Of a stretch of DNA of 64,000 nucleotides, positions 56,501 through 64,000 are shown piece by piece. The notes under the pieces were generated by a model, which saw only the letters and a list, made by a program, of their open reading frames with translations, did no database searches and was not told the DNA's origin. The first letter of the stretch is position 1, and each line of letters begins with the position of its first letter. The translations under genes were made by a program, and so were the position numbers. This stretch comes from Lunularia cruciata (Eukaryota > Streptophyta > Marchantiopsida > Lunulariales > Lunulariaceae), in contig OX419762.1 in assembly GCA_948567375.1 (NCBI GenBank), positions 38,917,034 through 38,981,033 on the forward strand, given 5' to 3'.

Positions 56501-57965
56501 ATCCATCTGTGATACTCTAGACGAGGAATGAACATGAATTCCTATAGTTTTGGAAGACATTGCTAATAGGCTGAAGACTCAAGTGGAATTGGCTGTTATG
56601 ACCTAAGCTCACCAAGCTAAGCTGCATGAGCTGAAGTCAGAAATATGCACTTTAGAAGCCAAAAACTACTCCATTGAACAGTTAACCAGGCTGGTAAAGA
56701 AGTTGTGCAAGCATGGTGATGCCAAGCTCAAGAGTGTCTTAAGCAATATCCATCACAAACTAGAAGAGTATAATGAACATGTCATTGAATTGGAGGTGTA
56801 AAGGATAAGGAGGTCAAGGAAGTAGATCATGATGTACAATACCTGTGCAATTGTAGTTTTGGACCATTGCGTTGGGGACTTCATTGTGATGGAAACACTA
56901 TCAATTTGGGGTCTTCATTGGGTTGAGGACTTCACATGATGAGATGTCTATGTTCGATGACATGTAGAGGATTTCTTTGAGCAATTAAGGCTTTGTATTG
57001 TAAATTGATTCTTTTGTAAATATCTGATTTTTGGGACCATTCTCATGATGTGTAGCTTGATTCATAATATTGGTTGAGTGTATAATAAGTGCCTCTCTGT
57101 AGGTGGCAGCACCACAGCAATTATGGGATCATAGCAGTGCCATAGTGTTAATTTGTTGTTATGGGATTGTGGCATTGCACAACCGTAGATGCGCCCCATC
57201 TTGTTGTAATGGAGAATGTAAGGGGAGTCACCTTGACTTAATATAGGTTCAGTCAACACAGATTGGAATTTCATCCCGTACCATTTATTGAAACTCGTAA
57301 ATGTGCAATCACTTTGCTTGTGTGTTTGTGAAGTTGACTTTGTTGTGGAGATGATGTCTTAGGACCCCTTAGATACTGAGTGTACCAATGTCAGTATGGT
57401 GTATGTTGAGTGAGTGTTGAGTTGAGTAATGGTGATAAACTCAATGTAGGAATGCAATTGCTAAGGTGGTGGAGGGCAGTCAAGCTTGTGAGTTTTGAAG
57501 AGTCAAGGTGATGTGTGAGAGCAGTGATGGCTGTGAGTGTCATAAAGTATTGTGTGTAATGAAAAGCTCAATGTATCACAAATCTGTAGTATAGCAATGA
57601 GGAATGCCTTTTATAAAGGGAAGAATGCCCTCATTGGCATTGTGGTATGCATTGTATAGGTAGCTACAAGAGAAAGACCTTCAAGGCCGCTGACCATCAT
57701 GACAGACTAAATCATCACCTTCATGAGCTCATGCAGTGGGGTGTCATTCCTGAATGTAATTTTGGGACTTTGTTTTTGCTGTAGTGTGCCGCAAAAAGGT
57801 ACTCTACTCTCTTCTAGGAATTGTCCTGCCCAAGAGATTAAAAACTTAACAATAGCTGACTTGTGATAAAGTGATACTTTCCCTTCAACCCTAGCCGATT
57901 CCATGGGAATGACGTGTTCTTGTCAATTATATTGCAAGTACATTGACATTGCACTGTCAAAGTCT
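53593..57965 (+). mobile_element. Family B element B2
   Basis: It begins directly after the C2 LTR. The coding part (53600-56800) parallels B1 and is followed by a 3' region ending GCACTGTCAAA at about 57965, similar to the ends of B1 (GAGCTGTCA) and A4 (GTTGTCAAA). No 5' border with target duplication is visible, so the left end is probably lost. Two local duplications are noted (53799/53838, 39 bp; and about 53905-54170, two units of about 140 bp). Confidence 0.6.
53600..56800 (+). pseudogene. B2 ORF remnant: family B protein
   Basis: Best parts: YHYPAQRIIVSLVMKLFRF (about 53690), HEGNPID (about 53810), LSPFMLHFSIGMRLLRR-like frame (about 53940), KYEDALMKYQKTCKWMP with a basic stretch (54200-54330), an acidic linker (54454-54777: EEDVGVEIQSAL, DDEEDVLIYW), and a coiled coil with EKDQEISRIKEEIAGQ, KKKHVEELDARDKEVMSLKK at 56142-56465. 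The order is the same as in family A: globular part, acidic linker, coiled coil. Stops and frameshifts are frequent. The function is unknown. Confidence 0.55.
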
Positions 57966-58035
57966 TTATCTAGAATGAAATACTTTATCTCTCAAAGGTG
58001 ATACCTTAATAATCTAATATTAAATAATGTTGCAG

Positions 58036-58036
<1 letters not shown>

Positions 58037-58095
<59 letters not shown>
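58037..58095. repeat. (TA)n microsatellite, 59 bp
   Basis: A pure TA dinucleotide run. It separates the B2 end from the copia C3 remnants. Confidence 0.95.
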
Positions 58096-58098
<3 letters not shown>

Positions 58099-58129
58099 AT
58101 ATCAATTCCACATGTATTACCGTTTGAAA

Positions 58130-59990
58130 TGTAGTTTCAAGTGGTAATACCTCCACTCATTGAAGAAATGGTAGTACTCCAATCAAATTTCTAAACTTAC
58201 AAAACTTATCTCTTGGTAAAGTTTTCAAAAAAATATTTGAATCTGATTGTTGATGTAGCTTAAAAAGATCGCCTTTTTCTCTTGCTGCTCTCACATAATA
58301 ATCCTGGATTTCTATGTGCTCTGTTTCTTTATTGAACTCTATAGTATAGACCAGCTTGATAGCACTCTGATTGTCCTATATATCTGCAGTGGACCATCTT
58401 GCCAAAACTTCAATTCCTTGAGTGACCTCACTAGAAGTCATCAGACTTTTGGTTTCATTTCCTTGAGGTTTGCTATAAGCCATAAAGGCTCTTTAGCAAT
58501 CTGCAAACACTTTCTTCCTTTCTAGATTCTTTGTATCCTTGTGGCTGTTCCATGTAAATTTCCTCATGCAAATCTCCACTAAGAGAAATTGTTTTGGTAT
58601 CAAATTGTGCTATCCCCATGTCTTCTGCTATAACTAGAGAAAGGATAAATCTGATGGGACCAAACTTAACTACTGAAAAAAATGTCTCAAAGTATATTCT
58701 TTCAAACTATGAATATCCCTTGGCTACAAGTCAATCTTTGTGCCTTGAGACGTTGCACGTAGTATCAAGCTTGGTTCTATAAGCCAACCTAGATTTTATC
58801 ATTTTCTACCTTCTTGTTATGTTGTCAACTTCCAAGTCTTGTTTTGCTTTAGTGTCTTGAATTCTTCATACATTGCATTAACCCACCTGAGTCTTGCATT
58901 ATGTCTTGGACATAAAAAAGATCTGAATCTTCATCTCCTCCATCAATCTTATGTGCAACAATGTAAACATAACACGTGTTACCATAATCTCACTTACCCA
59001 GTCTTTGTAGTGATCTTCTCATTCTCCCACTTGTACAATTTTCTCCATCTTGAGTGGTTGAAGTTGAGCTCATTTGTGAATTAGATTGTTGTTAGCTCTC
59101 ACTTTTTCTTGAAGTGGCCAAATGTTAGTCTCACTTGTTGATTCCTCAGTAGCTTGTTTTATATACTCCCTAGAAGCTTATGGGAGAACAAATGATAGTC
59201 TCACTTGCTTATTCCTCTATAGCCTGCTCTGTGGACTCCCTAGAAGCTTGTAGGAACTATTGATCAACTTCTATCTCATTAATGCTCATTCTAGCATTGG
59301 CTTGCTTGTCATCTCTCTTGAAGATAATGTATGTCTAAGTTTAGCATTTCTAATCATTGATGATCAGGTTGCTCCACTCTGAACATGACATCTCTACTTT
59401 CACATATCTTGTTCTTATTTCCATCCCACAATCTGAAGGGTTTGGATTCTGAAGTACATCCAACAAAAGGCATCTCTTGTCCCTTTAGATCTAACTTCTT
59501 TACAATATAGTTGTTAGGGTTCTTTGCTATCTCTTTTCTTGGTTACCTTTGTAATTGAAAAAATCTCTGCTAGAGAATTTTCTTGCTATACGAAGCACAT
59601 TGCTCATGTAATGTAATCAATCTACTCCATGTCTGGTTTGCGGTTCTACAATTGATCAATCTCTATAAATACTTCTCTTCTATGACTCCAAAGATGTATA
59701 TTTTTCAGTATCATTCTTGCTCTGTCAGTTTTTCTCTTCCCCATCTACTATGGCTTCTTCTATAGTCTCTATCCCATGAACAATCTTTACAAGTCTCTTT
59801 GACTTGAAAAATTTCCAAATCAAACATTTTCCCTATTGAATGGACTGCTTTGTACTATGTCTCACATTGCTCCTTGTTATTATTGTATCCCAATCTATTC
59901 TCAAATCTTTTAGTCTCTCAACTGTCTAAAATCTAACGAAAAGATTAATCTTCAATCACTCTTAGGTGCACCCAGAAACATGGGTCATCA
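58130..59990 (-). mobile_element. Copia remnants C3 (reverse transcriptase and integrase tail)
   Basis: On the minus strand: integrase tail and linker with LDLKGQEMPFVGCTSESK, FRLWDGNKNKICESRDVMF (59500-59380; conserved YRLWDP...SRDV.F); RT with RLVAKGYS-like LVAKGYSxFERIYFETFF (58740-58680), ISLSGDLHEEIYMEQPQGY (about 58590-58540; TAFLHGxLxExIYM) and VCRLLKSLYGL (about 58500). Frames are broken throughout. It belongs to a different lineage from C1/C2, with different residues in each block. Confidence 0.75.
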
Positions 59991-59993
59991 CTT

Positions 59994-60433
59994 GTTGGAA
60001 ATTATCATAAATATTAATACAAATCTGCATCAAATGTACAACATACAAGAAATGTAAAAAGATTAAAAAATCATTTCGATCAAATTACTCTTATTATAAA
60101 TCTGAATACATGAAGTGAATGAATGAAATACCTACGGGTTGGTATGCAAGTTCAAAGTTAATGAAAAGCTCGATCATGTTGCTTAACTTTGCTTTTCAGT
60201 ACTTCTGCTCACACGTCCCTCTACTCAAGTATCTTGATTATACAACAAACATCGAAACTTGACTATGCAACAAACATATCGATGAAATGAATTACTTGCT
60301 CTCGGACATAAAATCTAAATACTCTAACACTAACTGATGATAGTCAATCAATATCTCGATAAAATGAACCACTTGTTCTACGAGAAAAAATCTCAATACA
60401 CGAACACTAACTTATGTTAACGCTGGGCGCCAG
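59994..60433 (-). repeat. Possible LTR-like segment next to C3
   Basis: It is bounded by TGTTGGAAATTATC on the left and GGGCGCCA on the right. It contains two diverged copies of a roughly 90-bp unit (AACAAACAT(C/A)TCGA(A/T)...CTAACACTAACT). Its position suits the 5' LTR of C3, but no primer site is recognisable, so this is weak. Confidence 0.3.
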
Positions 60434-60741
60434 GTAAAAACCCTAACACCTATATTAAATGTACTTTCAACACTAGACAGACCTCCCAAGGTCACCTCTG
60501 CCAATCCAAGGGAATGTTCTTTGAATAAAGCATTTATTGCCACCCCGTCCACGATTGCGAGGTCACTCTGCGGATTCTAACATGTGGGAATGCAACCAGT
60601 GAACTCACGGAAACATTTCACCACACGAAGGCCGCAGCTGTAGCTGTAGCTGTTACTATTTGTTCTGGTGGCTGCGCTGCTCGTCCCGAAACAAGTAGTG
60701 CGGTTTGTTGTTTGACTGATGTTTCGGCAGTCAAAGCTTGA

Positions 60742-61042
60742 CTAGCCTGGTGATGTAGGTGCAGGACTAGCACGAGTAGCACTGAGGCCAGGTGCAGGCG
60801 CTGGAACGGGACTTGGAGTAGGAGTTACTGGAGCAGGAGCGGCAACTGGAGACGTAACTTGACGAAATGTACTCCTTGTGTAACCTTCATGCTCATCTGG
60901 GGACTCATAGGCTGCTACAACTTCTATCAAGACTGCGGCAGCATATATAGCACCACTCAATGTGTTATGATTAGCTTTTTGGTGAATAAGAAGTTTGGAA
61001 CTGTTAGCTATTAGGTCTTGAGAGCGATATTTAGTCGACGTT
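60742..61042 (-). pseudogene. Unidentified C-terminal exon-like ORF with Pro/Ala-rich tail
   Basis: The open frame on the minus strand starts after an acceptor-like GATGCAG and runs 99 codons to TAG. It reads RSQDLIANSSKLLIHQKANH, then SGAIYAAAVLIEVVAAYESP, and ends in about 35 residues of Pro, Ala, Thr and Ser (VAAPAPVTPTPSPVPAPAPG). The first part looks like real conserved protein; the tail is of arabinogalactan-like composition. Upstream exons are not visible on this strand. It may be a terminal exon or a fragment. Confidence 0.4.
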
Positions 61043-61419
61043 CTGCATCGTCAGAGCGTGCAACCGGAGAAAGAATAACTTGGAGGAGGATGGTTGAGGC
61101 TTGATGATGCGGTTAGGATCTAGCTTGTTTAAATCGATGTCCTAACATGAAGAAATCTATTCGGGACAAGACGACGCTACGCTACAAAAATCTGGCGGTC
61201 GACAAATCGTGGAGAAGAAGTGCAATATTTGACAACTTTAATCCCCCCTAACCTGAGGAGTGGAGAAACCAAGATATTTACTAGGACGGTTGATTCAAAT
61301 CAGTGCATGAAACATGTTTCTAACTTACATTTGGCAAGATCACATAAGGAACTGCTAGAGCGAACTTCGATCTGGGATTCTGCATTTTGCATTTAATTTC
61401 AATAGTGAGATTTTTACAG

Positions 61420-61538
61420 TTTGGATCCGGTGAAGGTCACATCAATTCGAAGAAGGTTGCAACTACTTAGAAATGCAATTGGAACAATTGCAGATGCAGA
61501 GAAAGCACTAGGTGATGTTTCTTGTCAGTTTCAAACAG
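61420..61538 (+). pseudogene. Unidentified internal exon-like segment
   Basis: A 119-bp open segment is bordered by a clear acceptor (TTTTTACAG) and donor (GTAAGT). It encodes LDPVKVTSIRRRLQLLRNAI followed by GTIADAEKALGDVSCQFQT. The helical, charged make-up and good splice sites suggest a true exon, but no neighbouring exon is recognised in this window, so it may be an exon fragment copied here. Confidence 0.4.
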
Positions 61539-64000
61539 GTAAGTAAGACTCTTCGACTATGATCATGAACGCAGGTACTGAATTCGTCCAGTTGTGTTGA
61601 ATTCCAACTGACCACGTAGCCAAGACTAGCTGACAAGGAGAACTGTCCCCGGGAATGTCACAATCCGCTATAAGAGTTGAACTTAGACTCAAGAACTCCT
61701 GCTGTACACATGGCCGTTATATTTCCGAAGCTTTCTGCACAGCCTTAAACCCGAACTAGCTACATAGTATCTTGTGCATTCAATCGTCTGAGTACTACCG
61801 TAGTTTATATAGTACGCTCTTTATCTTGAGTAGTAGCTTGCCCCAATCTAGTGGTCAGAGAAGAACTTCTGTACTTAGTCTGGAGCTTAATATCTGGTAC
61901 CTAGAGTTCACACTTCCAGTGATGCATACAGCGCTGGCACCTTAGCTACGATTCTAGGCGCCATCCCTGGTCATGATGAACTTGAAGGATTTGGTCAATG
62001 TGCGCAGTGGCGGACGAAGAATCAGACTGAATTACATAACTTCCGGTCTTGGTTGTGAACTTGACAAGAATTAATACACGTGGCATGACAGGTTGACCGT
62101 TTCTATGACAGTGCCCTAGATGCACAAAAGATGATTTGTCCTGTGCAGGTGTAAACACTAACAAGCTGGACGCAAAAGATGTTGGTTATTCTTTACTGTA
62201 CTGTCGTTTTGAATCCGAAGACGGAGATTCAAGAGATCTGTATAGCCATAGGTCGAAGCAAAACAAGTGAAGGAACTTCACCAGGAAAAGCGGGGGCATG
62301 TAAGGATTGAATCGACTGTTCTCATGGTCCTCTGATGTGCGAAACTACGAATTTACAGTCTGCGTTAACATTTCTCGGTCTACTCATCTTGACTTATCTT
62401 CATGAACTTCTTCTCGTCCATCATATCTCAGTGCGGTGAGCCAAGATTTGGAAAAGGTTTTTGGCCAATGGCCAAAAGATCTTACGGGCAGATAGTAGGA
62501 CACCCTCGAACTGCTAAGCATTTAAGTAAGCACGCTGTCTCGTGAATGCGCAGAGCAGGAGGTAACAGCTACTCGGTCACACGCCTTACATTTTGTCCTC
62601 ACCATTACCTCACCGCAAAGCGCTTTTGACCCTGTAATCATTGTCTTTTACCATCAGAAGAACAACGGAATTGAACAACTACAACTTCATCACCGATGAC
62701 CACAGCTACGTGTACACTGCTGCTTTACTGTTTCGATGTTCAAAAGTCCCGTTCCCGGAGAATTGTAATAAATAAGTTCTGCTGAATGACCAATTGTATC
62801 TGCTTGGTTTAATCATCGCAATTTAAAGCACCAAGGCGAGTCTATACTTAGATCTTCAGCATGCGATTCGATAGGTGTGCAGCGAAGATTTCCCATTCTA
62901 ACGGTCGAGATGTGAACCTGCTCCGACATGACATGAATAAATTGGCACGGTAGAATACATACATACTGTGCTCGAGACAAGACTGATTATGGGAACAATT
63001 TGTCAATTCTGAATAATTTCCTATAAAGGCTAGACACTTGCTGTGTTTGCTGTGCATCACATGGATGCAATCTTGATTCATGATCAGGTCACTCATTTAT
63101 AAACAGCACCTAGCATGAGTAGCTTTTCAGTAAACACTTGGTACTTCTTTGTGCCTCAGAACGTCACAAATTACACAACTGTACGTAGAGAGAAGTAGTG
63201 TAAAGTTTACTTCAACCGCAACAACTTACATCTACTGTAAATAACGAAGGATCGAACAGTGAAGAACCTCCTCACGAAGTCACCTTCTACCTTCTGAGTG
63301 ATCGTTAACTCCCCCAGTTCTGATTTAGAATTTACTGTTAAGATAGGCTGTAACATATATATCAGTCCCATAGCGACTTGAAAGCAACAGTAAACCCTTG
63401 TTCAGCACCTTGATCGCTATTGTAGAAGATCCTTGGATCCACAATGGATTACTGGGAAACAACTCCCGAATGGAGCCGATTTCACATGGTTGAGCGGACA
63501 CAGAAAACATCAACGCTGGAACACTCTCCTCGGGAGAGAAAAGGAGTTCCTGTCCAATTCTCCCCGCTCCAAATAAGAGGCTGCCAAACACAAACTTGTC
63601 AGTCGTATTCCTATCCGCATTCTCAGAAATTATATGGTCTATGAAGCCGTGCGTTAGTACTTGATCTTGCTAATAGCCCGTATAAATCCACACCAAGCTG
63701 TATAATGTTTGGATTTTCCCTTCAGTCAACGCCAAGATGATTCAAATTTGTTACCTCAAGTTTAGTGAGAACCTACCAGTGGTCATTGCCATCAGCTTCC
63801 TGTTTGCAGAGGGGGTCTCAGTACCGGGCCTGCAACAGCATCGTGCTGGGACTGGACAACTTGGTGTATGGATAGGACGGCCATCATCAGTGTCGCAGCA
63901 GCAATCAAAAGACCTGCAGCCTTTCGGGATATACATGGAATCATGCAAGAGATTAATGTGGGAGCAGAGAATTTATAACGTTATTCCTCATCTTTGAAAA
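61539..64000. other. Right end, low-copy sequence without identified gene
   Basis: Several protein-like minus-strand frames occur: 62140-61946 after an acceptor-like CCTGCACAG (FVHLGHCHRNGQPVMPR, VLILVKFTTKTGSYVIQSD), 63096-62848, and 63591-63325 (GSLLFGAGRIGQELLFSPEE). None matches a family I know, and splice links between them are not convincing. No retroelement motif is seen in this part. Confidence 0.35.

Noticed and set aside
59994-60442. TGGCGCCCAGCG on the minus strand at 60431-60442 as a lysine- or aspartate-type primer site
   Set aside because: No LTR end precedes it convincingly and no element interior of matching orientation follows it.
1-64000. tRNA, rRNA or organelle-derived DNA
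   Set aside because: No cloverleaf with conserved tRNA boxes, no rRNA core sequence and no plastid or mitochondrial gene was seen while reading; primer sites in retroelements only mimic tRNA ends.

Overview
This window reads as nuclear DNA of a land plant, AT-rich and dominated by old, nested LTR retrotransposons. A complete four-exon class III peroxidase with standard plant introns and a plant-type EG45-like pseudogene support this. The many long-decayed nested elements and the low gene density would fit a gymnosperm such as a conifer or yew, but that placement is inference.

Layout. Bases 1-6311 hold the 5' part of a Ty3/gypsy element on the minus strand (G1), with its 5' LTR at 5621-6311; the element runs off the window start. 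G1 sits in the gag of a second minus-strand gypsy element (G2: gag 6312-7099, tRNA-Met primer site 7684-7695, LTR about 7697-8159). From about 8480 to 25200 lie four copies of a plus-strand repeat that I call family A. Copy A1 (8700-12465) is inserted inside A2 (about 8480-8699 plus 12466-15402). A3 is at 16237-19724 and A4 at 21537-25200. A4 interrupts the integrase of a third minus-strand gypsy element (G3, LTRs at 20475-20794 and from 29068). Family B, a diverged relative of A, lies at about 30740-36020 (B1), 53593-57965 (B2) and as a fragment near 47640-47935. A full-length minus-strand copia element (C1, 37371-42057), a decayed relative (C2, 49579-53592) and copia RT/integrase remnants (C3, about 58130-59990) fill most of the rest. 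Solo copies of the G1 LTR are inserted in B1 and in C2.

The only gene that looks intact is the class III peroxidase at 44514-46222. A broken EG45-like/plant natriuretic peptide-like gene lies upstream (42554-43150). Bases 60434-64000 are more gene-like, with two orphan exon-like segments on opposite strands that I could not identify.

The most interesting system is family A. Three copies are flanked by 5-bp target-site duplications (one perfect, one perfect, one 4/5). They begin TGTGG-like and end TCANA-like, have no terminal direct repeats, and carry one roughly 770-850-codon ancestral ORF (a conserved N-terminal domain, an acidic linker and a long coiled coil). This ORF starts 27 bp after a conserved TATA box. 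The simplest reading is a family of very large protein-coding solo LTRs, or an unclassified transposon with LTR-like ends. None of the copies is intact now, because each carries its own stops.
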